Shown piece after piece: positions 8,535-16,203 of a stretch of DNA of 64,000 nt. The stretch spans positions 310,001-374,000 of the forward strand of contig CAVRXS010000001.1 in NCBI GenBank assembly GCA_963725275.1, given 5' to 3'. The DNA comes from Bog-756 sp963725275 (GTDB lineage: Bacteria > Actinomycetota > Acidimicrobiia > Acidimicrobiales > RAAP-2). Numbering within the stretch: position 1 is the stretch's first letter; each line of letters starts with the position of its first letter. Below the pieces are notes generated by a model. It was not told the DNA's origin and did no database searches. It saw nothing but the letters and a program-made list of their open reading frames with translations. Both the position numbers and the translations under genes were made by a program.

Positions 8535-11060
8535 CTAGGTCGAGACCCGCACTTCGGTCAGGGCGTTGAGCGCGCGCACCCTGCCCCGCGGCTCCGGGCC
8601 CGCTCCTGCTTCCGGCACCAGCGAGACGACCCGGGTCCCGCCCGGCCGGAGGTGGAACCAGGAGTCGCCGGGACGGAAGCCGGGAACGTCCACGTGGACG
8701 TAGTGGGAGAACCTGCGGGCGGCGATGGACAGGGACCACTCCCCTCCATCGGACGATTCGAGTCCCACCTGAAGCCCCACGTCGACCTCCACCGTCCGGG
8801 CGGGACCCCCTGGGAGGAACCCGGCGGACGCGAGCACCGCGCCGGCATCGTCGACCAGGTCGGCCGTGACCAGCTCGTAGGCCCGGGGACCGAAGCGGTA
8901 GGCGTAGGCGAGGTCGCGGAAGCCGTCGAAGAGCGAGTCGGCGGGGACCTCGATCCCACCCCTCGGGGGGATCGACACCCGGCGTGAGCCCTCCTCCACC
9001 AGGTGGGCGGCCGTGTGCAGCCCGACCACGAGCGTGGCCTCGACCGGCGCCCCGGTGTCGTTGACCAGATGCAGGGCGACCCCGTTGAGGCCCTCGTCCG
9101 TTGCCAGGACGGCCACCGGCCGGAACGCCCGGGCCAGGGCGAACCAGGAGGCCTTGGGCCGACCGAGGGCATCGAGCTGGCCCCATCCGGCGCCGGCACG
9201 GAGATCGCGGAGCGCGAGCCCGAGGAACCCGTCGCAAGGCGATCCCGGTCGACGCCACTCCGCGGCGGCCTGGGCCATCACCTCGCAGACCGTGGCCCGC
9301 CCGAGGTCGAGGGCTCGCTCGGGGTCGGTGCGCCGGAGGAGCGCGGGATCCACGCCGAACAGGACCTGCACGTAGTGGTCGCGCACGTCCTCCAGGTCCC
9401 AGGATCCCCCGGTGTCGTGGTGGATGGCCCGCTTCCAGCCCGGGTCGTGGCCTGCCCGGGCTGCGCCGCCGCAGACCTCGTCCACCGTGGCCCGTTCGGG
9501 GGGGATGGCGAACGCCAACCCCTCGCTCACGAACCGGGGCGCCGATCGACGCAGATCGCCGAGCGGCTGGAGGAACACCCCCACCCCGACGTAGTGGGAG
9601 ACGCCGGTGTCGACCCGGAAGGGGGGGTGCCCGCCTGTCGGCGACGACGGGAGGGTCACCAGCCCGGGGACGAGCCCCTCCACCACCGCGGGGAGGAGGT
9701 CGTCGACCAGCAGTGTGGCCCACCGTTCGGGCGGGAGACCCTGCATCGCCCCCTGCTCCTCGAGCTCCTGGCCACCGCAGAAGACGGCCAGCGACGGATG
9801 GCTCGCCGCCCGCGAGAGCCGGTCCTCGACTTCGGCGACCAGGGTGGCGGTGAACGCCTCGTCGGCGGGGGGGTCGAGGAAGCCGAGCATCGCGTCCTGC
9901 CAGACCAGGATGCCGGCGCGGTCGCACGCCTCGAAGAAGCGCTCGTCCTCCCACACGGTCCCCCCGGGCACACGGAGCATGTTCATGCCGGCGGCGCGGG
10001 CAAGTGCAACCGTGCGGACCACCTCGCCGTCGGGCACGGCGAAGCCGACCGGGTCGATCGGGTACCAGCAGGACCCGCGACAGAAGACAGGGACCCCGTT
10101 GACGCTGAGTCGGAAGCCTCCCCCGGAGCGGTCTGCCTCGACGGTCCGGAACCCCACGGTGCCGAGATCGAGCGTCTCGGTGCCGACGTCGACGCGGACC
10201 GGGTAGAGCGCCTGGGGGCCGTGGGTATGGGGCCACCACCGCTCGACCTCGTCGAGGGTGACCGCACCCCGGAGCCTGACGAGACCATCGGCCTCGGTGA
10301 CCTCGAGCGGTGCGGCTCGTGTACCCACGACGAGGGTGGCCTCGACCGTCGCCGCCACGCGGCCCGACCCGGGGCCGACGTCCAGCCCGAGGTCAACGCG
10401 CACCGTGCCCGAGACGAGCCCCTCGCCCTCGCCGGAGCAGGAGGCCGCCACCCGGTGCCGCACCACGGTCACGGGCGGTCTCGGCGTCAGCCGGACCGGA
10501 CGCCACGGGCCGACCGGGGCCGGCGTCACCGTCCATCCGGGTTGGCGCCCGAGAAGGGTGGTCCGGACCCACCGGAGGTTCTGGCTGGTGGCTGCCGCCG
10601 TCTTCCAGCGGGGGCGGGGACGTCGCCGGTCCAGCTCGGGTGCGAGCGCGGCGAACCGGATGCAGAGCCCGTGCTCCCCCGGGGGGCACTCGACGGGCAC
10701 GGTGCAGGGCGTGAACATCGACTCGGAGCGCACGAGGTGGCGGCCGTCGAGCCAGACGTCCGCGAGCGTGGCCAGACCCTCCAGGGTCAGGGTCCACCCA
10801 CCATCGGGACGTGCCGGCCCTCCCTCACCCGGCGGGGTGGCGAACCGGCAGCGGAACCACCAGTCCTCGGCGTCCAACTGCGCAGAGCCGGGTTCCTCCG
10901 CCCCGGCGGCCCGCAGCGCGCCGGCAACCGTGCCCGGCACGGCAGCGCCGATCCAGCGGAGGGGCAGGGCGGCGAGCTCCTCGGGGGACCCGGCCATCCC
11001 TGCGGGCGTTCCCGCGCAGGTCCACTCGGCAGCGGCCAGCAGGTCGCCGTCAGCGTCCAT
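8535..11060 (-). CDS. Glycoside hydrolase family 2 protein, beta-mannosidase-like
   Basis: An 841-residue protein, close to the usual length of GH2 beta-mannosidases. The N-terminal sugar-binding domain (DVWLDGRHLVRSESMF) and beta-sandwich are followed by the TIM barrel with MLRVPGGTVWEDERFFEACD and GILVWQDAM. The proposed acid/base is E432 in FCGGQELEEQ (where relatives have CGNNE) and the nucleophile is E513 in RFVSEGLAFAIP (relatives SEFG). Both glutamates are kept although the surroundings diverge, so an active but unusual substrate range is likely. There is no signal peptide, so it should act in the cytoplasm. ATG 11060 lies inside the end of the DUF1839 gene (11-base overlap), making it the last of the seven coupled operon genes. 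Confidence 0.85.
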   Translation of the reverse strand: MDADGDLLAAAEWTCAGTPAGMAGSPEELAALPLRWIGAAVPGTVAGALRAAGAEEPGSAQLDAEDWWFRCRFATPPGEGGPARPDGGWTLTLEGLATLADVWLDGRHLVRSESMFTPCTVPVECPPGEHGLCIRFAALAPELDRRRPRPRWKTAAATSQNLRWVRTTLLGRQPGWTVTPAPVGPWRPVRLTPRPPVTVVRHRVAASCSGEGEGLVSGTVRVDLGLDVGPGSGRVAATVEATLVVGTRAAPLEVTEADGLVRLRGAVTLDEVERWWPHTHGPQALYPVRVDVGTETLDLGTVGFRTVEADRSGGGFRLSVNGVPVFCRGSCWYPIDPVGFAVPDGEVVRTVALARAAGMNMLRVPGGTVWEDERFFEACDRAGILVWQDAMLGFLDPPADEAFTATLVAEVEDRLSRAASHPSLAVFCGGQELEEQGAMQGLPPERWATLLVDDLLPAVVEGLVPGLVTLPSSPTGGHPPFRVDTGVSHYVGVGVFLQPLGDLRRSAPRFVSEGLAFAIPPERATVDEVCGGAARAGHDPGWKRAIHHDTGGSWDLEDVRDHYVQVLFGVDPALLRRTDPERALDLGRATVCEVMAQAAAEWRRPGSPCDGFLGLALRDLRAGAGWGQLDALGRPKASWFALARAFRPVAVLATDEGLNGVALHLVNDTGAPVEATLVVGLHTAAHLVEEGSRRVSIPPRGGIEVPADSLFDGFRDLAYAYRFGPRAYELVTADLVDDAGAVLASAGFLPGGPARTVEVDVGLQVGLESSDGGEWSLSIAARRFSHYVHVDVPGFRPGDSWFHLRPGGTRVVSLVPEAGAGPEPRGRVRALNALTEVRVST

Positions 11061-12057
11061 AGCGGTCGACGAGGATGCCCATCGCCACCTCCCACCGGTC
11101 GGCCATGGGGCCGAGCACGGCGTCGAGGTCGACGGTCCGTCCACGGACCACCCGCGCCAGGGCGAACTGGAGCGCCTTCGCCCCGTCCGCCAGGGCGCGG
11201 AAGGCGACTGCGGCCGGCTCGGTGCCGGGGCCGTCGTGCAGGTTGAGCCAGTCGACGAACGAGGCAGCCAGCTCGGCGCCCGCCCCGCACTGCCGGCAGA
11301 CGCCGAATGCGTAGAGATGGAAGGTCTCGAGGTCCTGCTCGGAGAGCCAAGGGAGGTCCCGGGCCAACCCGGCGGCCATCCGCGGGAACGGGTTGTCCGT
11401 GGGCCGCCGGTTCAGGTGCTCCGCGGTGACCTCGAGCGCCCGCGCCACCAGGTCCGGGGCGTCGCGTTCGACGTGCTCGAGACGGACCTGCTCGACGTAG
11501 GGTGCCAGGGCCGCCGGGTCGGCGTGGGAGCCGAGGCGGAAGACCCCGTCGAAGTCCTCGCCGTCGAGCTCGAAGTACCCGGCGTTGTGGAAGTAGCCGA
11601 GCCGGCGATCGGCGACGTCCACCAGGTTCGGCACGATGGTGCTCTTGACGTGAGCCGTGCGGTACGAGACGCCGCGGGTGTCGGGAAGGAACCACGAGTC
11701 GACCTCGACGGTGGTGAGGCGGCCGTACGCCAGCTGCTCGACCACGTGGTCGATCACCGGCCGCCAGACGTTGTACTCGGAGACCTCGAGGCCGTAGAGC
11801 GCGCGGAGGTCCTCCGGGGGGTGCTTGAAGAACGTCCACTGATCGCCGTCGTAGTCACAGCTCAGCGTGAACGCCCCCGCTGCCAGCGGGTCCAGGCCGA
11901 GCGCGTGGAGCACCTCGATCCAGACGTCCACGTAGCAGTTGGTCTCGGTCCAGCTGCGCTCCCCGGCATGCAGCGGGTGCGGCCGGTATCCCTCGGCGGT
12001 CACCGCCAGGACCGGGCTGCCCAGCGCGGTCCCTCCGGGGCCGCCGGCTACGGCCAC
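11050..12057 (-). CDS. DUF1839 family protein
   Basis: About 335 residues from GTG 12057, which lies inside the end of the ligase gene (10-base overlap). The N-terminal part has the family pattern YRPHPLHAGERSWTETNCYV and then DYDGDQWTFFKHP and LYGLEVSEYN; a long helical C-terminal half follows. No known catalytic motif or membrane segment is visible. From memory, DUF1839 genes recur beside amino acid:[carrier protein] ligases in rhizobia. The conserved Cys/His/Glu-rich N-terminus would suit an aminoacyl-transfer or amide-forming role from the loaded carrier, but this is speculation. A later GTG (LAVTAEGYRP) is an alternative start. Confidence 0.8.
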   Translation of the reverse strand: MAVAGGPGGTALGSPVLAVTAEGYRPHPLHAGERSWTETNCYVDVWIEVLHALGLDPLAAGAFTLSCDYDGDQWTFFKHPPEDLRALYGLEVSEYNVWRPVIDHVVEQLAYGRLTTVEVDSWFLPDTRGVSYRTAHVKSTIVPNLVDVADRRLGYFHNAGYFELDGEDFDGVFRLGSHADPAALAPYVEQVRLEHVERDAPDLVARALEVTAEHLNRRPTDNPFPRMAAGLARDLPWLSEQDLETFHLYAFGVCRQCGAGAELAASFVDWLNLHDGPGTEPAAVAFRALADGAKALQFALARVVRGRTVDLDAVLGPMADRWEVAMGILVDRYGR

Positions 12058-12983
12058 AGGACCGACCGGACAGCGGCCGGCCAGCGGGTGGGATCGGTCC
12101 CGTGCCGATCGAGGAGGGCCAGGGTGATCCGGTCGACGCCGAAGCCGAAGCACGCCGAGTGGGCGACTTCGCCGTCGGTGGTCTCGATGCCGAAGGGTCG
12201 ACCGAAGTGGTCGAGGTGGCAGTTGGACGACGAGATGGCGGTCGGCCGGCCCGCGGCGAACACCGGGGCAACGAGCTCGATCTTGAGCTCCTCGGAGCGC
12301 TGGTTGGCCGCCAGCATCCGCCCGGGTCGCCCGAAGAACGGGTCGTTGGCGACGACCGCCTCGACCGTCAGCCCGAGCCCGGAGAGGACCTCGGTGCCGC
12401 GCTCGACCCACTGGTCGCGGTGGGCGCGGGCGCCCTCCGGCGTACCCAGGTAGACGTAGTCGTGCTGGCGGAAGGCCTGCATCCGGAAGGGATCCGAGCT
12501 CGGCTCGTGACGGAAGCAGTATCCGTAGACCTCGACCCTGCGGCCGCCCTCGGGCAGGACGCCCGACTGGGTCGGGTAGAGGGGATGGCAGACCGCCGGG
12601 CACAGCACCATGTCGGTCGTCTCGAGCAGGGGTCCCCGGTCCTCGTGGGCCTCGGCCCGGCGCACGAGCTCGGCGTGGCGTCCCTCGTCACCGCGGAAGG
12701 TGTGGACGGACCCCATCTGGTCGGGGAAGGACTCGAGGTAGCCATTGCGCTCGAACGTGGCCCAGGGCATGACCGGGGGGAACCGGATGCTCAGCGCACC
12801 CTGGTCGACGCCGACCCGGAGTACGAGCCGGTCCACGGCGTCGGCCACCCCCTCGTAGGTCTCCGACCGGCCGTAGAGCCCGTCGACCCCTGTGGCGAGC
12901 AGCAGTCCGGTGGCGAGGAGCTGGCGGCGGAACTCCGCCCACGGCTGCTCCTCGTCGGGCCGGTCCTGCTGTGCCACGGCCAT
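12048..12983 (-). CDS. Amino acid:[carrier protein] ligase (SerRS-like, no tRNA-binding arm)
   Basis: A 311-residue class II aminoacyl-tRNA-synthetase catalytic core. Motif 2 is YCFRHEPSSDPFRMQAF at about 156-171 and motif 3 is FGFGVDRITLALLDRHG near the C-terminus. C128 (VLCPAVCHP), an acidic residue after motif 2 (D175 in RQHDYV) and C255 (SSSNCHLDH) are candidates for the Cys/acid/Cys zinc site of archaeal-type SerRS and of the carrier-protein ligases. The N-terminal coiled coil for tRNA is absent, as in the Bradyrhizobium enzymes that load Gly or Ala onto a phosphopantetheine carrier. ATG 12983 follows GGGGAGTGAGGGAG, 5 bases after the flavoprotein stop. A carrier and AcpS are in the same operon. 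Expected substrate is Gly, Ala or another small amino acid. Confidence 0.88.
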   Translation of the reverse strand: MAVAQQDRPDEEQPWAEFRRQLLATGLLLATGVDGLYGRSETYEGVADAVDRLVLRVGVDQGALSIRFPPVMPWATFERNGYLESFPDQMGSVHTFRGDEGRHAELVRRAEAHEDRGPLLETTDMVLCPAVCHPLYPTQSGVLPEGGRRVEVYGYCFRHEPSSDPFRMQAFRQHDYVYLGTPEGARAHRDQWVERGTEVLSGLGLTVEAVVANDPFFGRPGRMLAANQRSEELKIELVAPVFAAGRPTAISSSNCHLDHFGRPFGIETTDGEVAHSACFGFGVDRITLALLDRHGTDPTRWPAAVRSVLWP

Positions 12984-12988
12984 CTCCC

Positions 12989-14167
12989 TCACTCCCCGCG
13001 GTGGACCAGGAGCATCTGCGCGTTGTTCCCCATGATCCGGTCGTTGTTGACCATCAGCGACGCGCCCATCGCGTCGCGCAGGTGCCGGCCGAGGCTGTAC
13101 GGGGAGTCGAGGCGGTACGAGGCCAGGCCGCAGATGACCATGCAGGCCCTGACCACATCGACCACCAGCGTGGACGCAGAGACCTTGAGGGAGTTCATGG
13201 CGATGCCGAAGGCGACCGACGAGAGACGGTCGGGGTCGTCGCGGGCAGCTTCGTACCTTGCCACCGAGGCGCGGAGCAGGTCCACGAATTGCTGGTGCAG
13301 GGCTGTCACGTCGGCGAGGCGCAGCGCGGCAGCCGGCGTCATCCCGGGACGCCGGCGCGCCTCGGCCTGCACGAACTTGCGGGCGAGGGCGACCGCGTCG
13401 GATGCGATGCCGAGCCAGAGGGAGCTCCACAGCAGGTGGGCCGCCGGGAGCATGGTCCGCGTCGAGATGTCGGCGTAGGGGTCCGTGAGGATGGCGGAGA
13501 CATCCCCGCTTGCCCGCAGGACGAATCCCGTGCTGCACGTTCCACGGAAGCCCAACGCGTTCCACTCGCCCACCTGGTCGAGCTCGAGATCGGGCGGACG
13601 GCAGAGGACGAGCACCTGGTCGCTCGCCGGGCTCTCCGGCGTCCGGCGGGCGGTCACCAGGATCGCGTCGGCGTGGGTCGCATATGAGATCACCGGCGCC
13701 TGCTTCTCCAACCGGAACGTGCTGCCGGTCACGTCGACCGCGCAGACGCTGCTACGGACGTCGCCGCCGGTGCCGACCTCGGTCGTGGCCGAGGCCAGGA
13801 GGTACTGGTGGTCGACCAGCTCGCGCAGGTAGGACCTGAGGGTGTCGTTGCGTCCGTGCGCGACCAGGCAGGCAACCTGGATGTGGTGCATCGCGACCAC
13901 CATGGCGCTCGACGCGCAGCGACGGCCGAGTGCGATGAGCCCGTCGGACACCTCGGTGATGCTGGCTCCCCGCCCGCCGAGCTCGACCGGCACGAGTGCG
14001 GACAGGAGGCCCTCTGCCCGCAGCGCGTCGATCGTCTCGGACGGGAACCGCGACTGCTCGTCGACGTCGCCCGCCGCCGGGCCCGCGACCTTGTCGGCGA
14101 TCGAGGCCATCCGGGCGCTGACGTCGGTCATTCCAGCGTCCACCAGGTCGTACGTGTCGGTGGTCAT
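12989..14167 (-). CDS. Acyl-CoA-dehydrogenase-like flavoprotein, probably acting on the aminoacyl carrier protein
   Basis: A 392-residue ACAD-fold protein: helical N-terminal domain, central beta-domain and helical C-terminal domain (HLLWSSLWLGIASDAVALAR onward). The ending GRHLRDAMGASLMVNNDRIM lacks the YEGT-type catalytic glutamate of classical acyl-CoA dehydrogenases and resembles the C-terminal domain found in flavin monooxygenases and carrier-protein dehydrogenases. Given its place between the carrier (7-base gap) and ligase (5-base gap), I infer that it oxidises the carrier-bound aminoacyl thioester. Precedents for ACAD-like enzymes on carrier-bound amino acids are prolyl-S-carrier oxidases and the aminomalonyl route of zwittermicin. 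ATG 14167 has GAAGGG about 10 bases upstream. Confidence 0.82.
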   Translation of the reverse strand: MTTDTYDLVDAGMTDVSARMASIADKVAGPAAGDVDEQSRFPSETIDALRAEGLLSALVPVELGGRGASITEVSDGLIALGRRCASSAMVVAMHHIQVACLVAHGRNDTLRSYLRELVDHQYLLASATTEVGTGGDVRSSVCAVDVTGSTFRLEKQAPVISYATHADAILVTARRTPESPASDQVLVLCRPPDLELDQVGEWNALGFRGTCSTGFVLRASGDVSAILTDPYADISTRTMLPAAHLLWSSLWLGIASDAVALARKFVQAEARRRPGMTPAAALRLADVTALHQQFVDLLRASVARYEAARDDPDRLSSVAFGIAMNSLKVSASTLVVDVVRACMVICGLASYRLDSPYSLGRHLRDAMGASLMVNNDRIMGNNAQMLLVHRGE

Positions 14168-14174
14168 GAGCCAG

Positions 14175-14417
14175 TCACCCTTCTTTCATCTCGAGGACCG
14201 CTGCCCGGATGGAGGCGATCGACTCGAAGGTGGACTTCTTCAGCATCTGCTCGGAGAACTCGAAGTCGAACGCGTCCTCGATGGCGAGCATCACGTTGAC
14301 ACTCGCGTGCGAGGTCATCCCCGCACCGAACAGGTCCGCATCGTCGGCAAGCGATTCGACCGGGACGGCGAGGCGACCGTGCTCTGCGAGCACTCCGCGG
14401 ATCGTGTCGTCCACCAT
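14175..14417 (-). CDS. Aminoacyl/acyl carrier protein
   Basis: An 80-residue acidic carrier protein. The phosphopantetheine site is S36 in DLFGAGMTSHASV; a T-S-x-x-S/A-V context is typical of carriers used by SerRS-like ligases and differs from the DSL of fatty-acid ACP. The helix EDAFDFEFSEQML follows. ATG 14417 overlaps the AcpS stop (TGATG) and has GGAGG 5 bases upstream. It would be made holo by the adjacent AcpS, loaded by the ligase and presented to the flavoprotein. Fatty-acid synthesis is unlikely to be its role, because no KS, AT or FabD-type gene is nearby. Confidence 0.9.
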   Translation of the reverse strand: MVDDTIRGVLAEHGRLAVPVESLADDADLFGAGMTSHASVNVMLAIEDAFDFEFSEQMLKKSTFESIASIRAAVLEMKEG

Positions 14418-14854
14418 CACTCCTCCCTCTGCCCGGTGACGCATCGGCCGACGACCACGGCCGCGGCTACCGGCGCCTCGTGGGTGAGACTCACGGCGAA
14501 CTCGTCGATCCCGGCGGCAGCCGCCATCGCAGCAGCAAGACCCGAGAGCCGGATCTCGCACCACCCTCCTGCCATCCGGTGTACTTCGATACTACGCCAC
14601 TCGGGCCGCACGTCTCGGGGACGCAGGACTTTGAGCACCGCCTCCTTTGCCGCGAACCTCGCGGCCAATGACTCCGCCGAGTACGTGGGGTCACTTCCCT
14701 CGGGGACGAGCGAGCTCCGGCACGCTGCGATCTCGTGGGGTGTGTAGACCCTGTCCACGTAGCGGTCGCCGAACCGCGCGACGGACTCCGCCACATCGGC
14801 CACCGCGATCACGTCGACACCGACCCGGAAGGTCTCTGCGGGCGCGGCGGTCAC
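14417..14854 (-). CDS. 4'-Phosphopantetheinyl transferase (AcpS-type)
   Basis: A 145-residue AcpS-like enzyme. D14 in VGVDVIAVADV and E71 in SLAARFAAKEAVLKVL are the magnesium-binding residues of the family. It transfers the phosphopantetheine arm of CoA to the carrier serine. GTG 14854 overlaps the glycosyltransferase stop (GTGA), and its own TGA overlaps the carrier ATG (TGATG). A private transferase directly upstream of the carrier suggests that the carrier is not well served by the housekeeping AcpS, or that the cluster moves as one unit. The N-terminal 10 residues are an extension compared with typical AcpS. Confidence 0.9.
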   Translation of the reverse strand: MTAAPAETFRVGVDVIAVADVAESVARFGDRYVDRVYTPHEIAACRSSLVPEGSDPTYSAESLAARFAAKEAVLKVLRPRDVRPEWRSIEVHRMAGGWCEIRLSGLAAAMAAAAGIDEFAVSLTHEAPVAAAVVVGRCVTGQREE

Positions 14855-16092
14855 CGCTCCACCCCGTTCGGTCGCACCGGTTCGGCATCTCCAGCCGCGC
14901 CCGCCGCCGCAGGAGTGCGGCTCGAGTGCGCCAGGACCGAGTCGTAGACGGCGCGGTACCGGTCCGCGACCACCGGCCAGTCGAACGCTTCGACCTGGCG
15001 TCGTCCTGCGACGGCCAGCGCTCGGCGTTCGTCCGGATCGGAGAGCAGGCGCTCGAGTGCGCGTGCCATCGCCACCGCGTCGAACGGGTCCACCAGCAGT
15101 CCGTTCACGCCGTCGTCGACGAACTCGGGCGCGCCACCCCGGTTGCTGGCCACGACCGCCACGCCCGCCCGCCAGGCCTCGAGCACGACGATCCCGAACG
15201 GCTCGAGGCGACTGGGCATGACGAACACCGTCGCCCCGGCGATCGTCGACGCGACCTGCTCGCGGGTGAGCCGCCCGGTGAAATGGACCCGTCCGACGAT
15301 GCCGGAGTCCTCGGCCCGGGCCTCGAGGGCCTCGAGCGCCGGCCCGCTGCCACCGATGACCAGGTCCGCGGAGCGCAGTCCCGGATCCATGGCCGCATAG
15401 CCGTCCAGCAGCAGGTCGAACCCCTTCTTCTCGACCACCCGTCCGAGAGCCAGGACGTAGGGCCGGCCCCGCAGGGCGGCGACCGGTCCAGGCAGTTCGC
15501 CCGACCCGTCGAGGGCTTCGGCCAGCGAGACCCCGTTGGGCACCACGGTGCCCCGACCGGCCGGGAGTCCGAACCGGTCCTCGGCGTCGGCCAGGGCGAA
15601 GGCGGAGCACGCGGTCACAGCCGCCGCTGCCCGGATGCCGGACCGGAGCGACGCCCGCAGGGTCCGTGACACCGAGAAGATGTCGCCATCGTCCATCAGG
15701 GTCTCACCATGCAGCGTGAGCACCATGGGAATGCCGCTGCGCCGCGAGAGAGCCGTGCCGTAGGAGCCGTTGGGCCCGAAGCAGTGCACATGGAGGACGT
15801 CCGGCCGGAAGGCGGCAACCGCCCGCCGTAGCGATCGGAGGGTCCGGCTCCCGATGCTCACGGACCGGGAGAGCGCCGCCAGGTTGGCGGCCGGCAACGG
15901 CATCGGCAATCGCCGGACGACCAGGCCGTCTCGCACCTCGGCAGACTCGGGAGCCCGGTCGTCGCCGGTCCCGGTCCACACCTCGACCTCGTCACCGGTG
16001 TTGGCGAGCGTGATTGCGAGGTTGCGGGTCGATTCCTCCACCCCGCCGAGCGACGGCGGATAGGAGCTCGGCAGGAGCGCGATGCGGGTCAT
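14851..16092 (-). CDS. Glycosyltransferase family 4, first gene of the aminoacyl-carrier operon
   Basis: A 413-residue GT-B enzyme. The donor-side start is RIALLPSSYPPSLGGVEEST (GGxE), and the C-terminal half has LALGRVVEKKGFDLLLDGY and the nucleotide-binding SRLEPFGIVVLEAWRAG (E-x7-E). No signal peptide or membrane anchor. It leads the operon and shares a GTGA overlap with acpS, so it is translated with the aminoacyl machinery. This ties that machinery to glycan synthesis. Whether the glycan is the acceptor of the aminoacyl group or the product is a glycosylated small molecule cannot be told. Confidence 0.88.
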   Translation of the reverse strand: MTRIALLPSSYPPSLGGVEESTRNLAITLANTGDEVEVWTGTGDDRAPESAEVRDGLVVRRLPMPLPAANLAALSRSVSIGSRTLRSLRRAVAAFRPDVLHVHCFGPNGSYGTALSRRSGIPMVLTLHGETLMDDGDIFSVSRTLRASLRSGIRAAAAVTACSAFALADAEDRFGLPAGRGTVVPNGVSLAEALDGSGELPGPVAALRGRPYVLALGRVVEKKGFDLLLDGYAAMDPGLRSADLVIGGSGPALEALEARAEDSGIVGRVHFTGRLTREQVASTIAGATVFVMPSRLEPFGIVVLEAWRAGVAVVASNRGGAPEFVDDGVNGLLVDPFDAVAMARALERLLSDPDERRALAVAGRRQVEAFDWPVVADRYRAVYDSVLAHSSRTPAAAGAAGDAEPVRPNGVER

Positions 16093-16203
16093 GGGCTGGG
16101 GTCGATCGTGCGAGCGAGCGTAACCCGGGTGTCGCCGGGAGCGCGTCGATGGTCTCGGAACGGCGTCGGAACGATCGCGGAGAAGGAGGGCATCGGTCAG
16201 GTC

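Noticed and set aside
12048..12983. The ligase as a true seryl-tRNA synthetase
   Set aside because: It lacks the N-terminal tRNA-binding coiled coil and is about 110 residues short; the adjacent carrier and AcpS favour carrier-protein loading.
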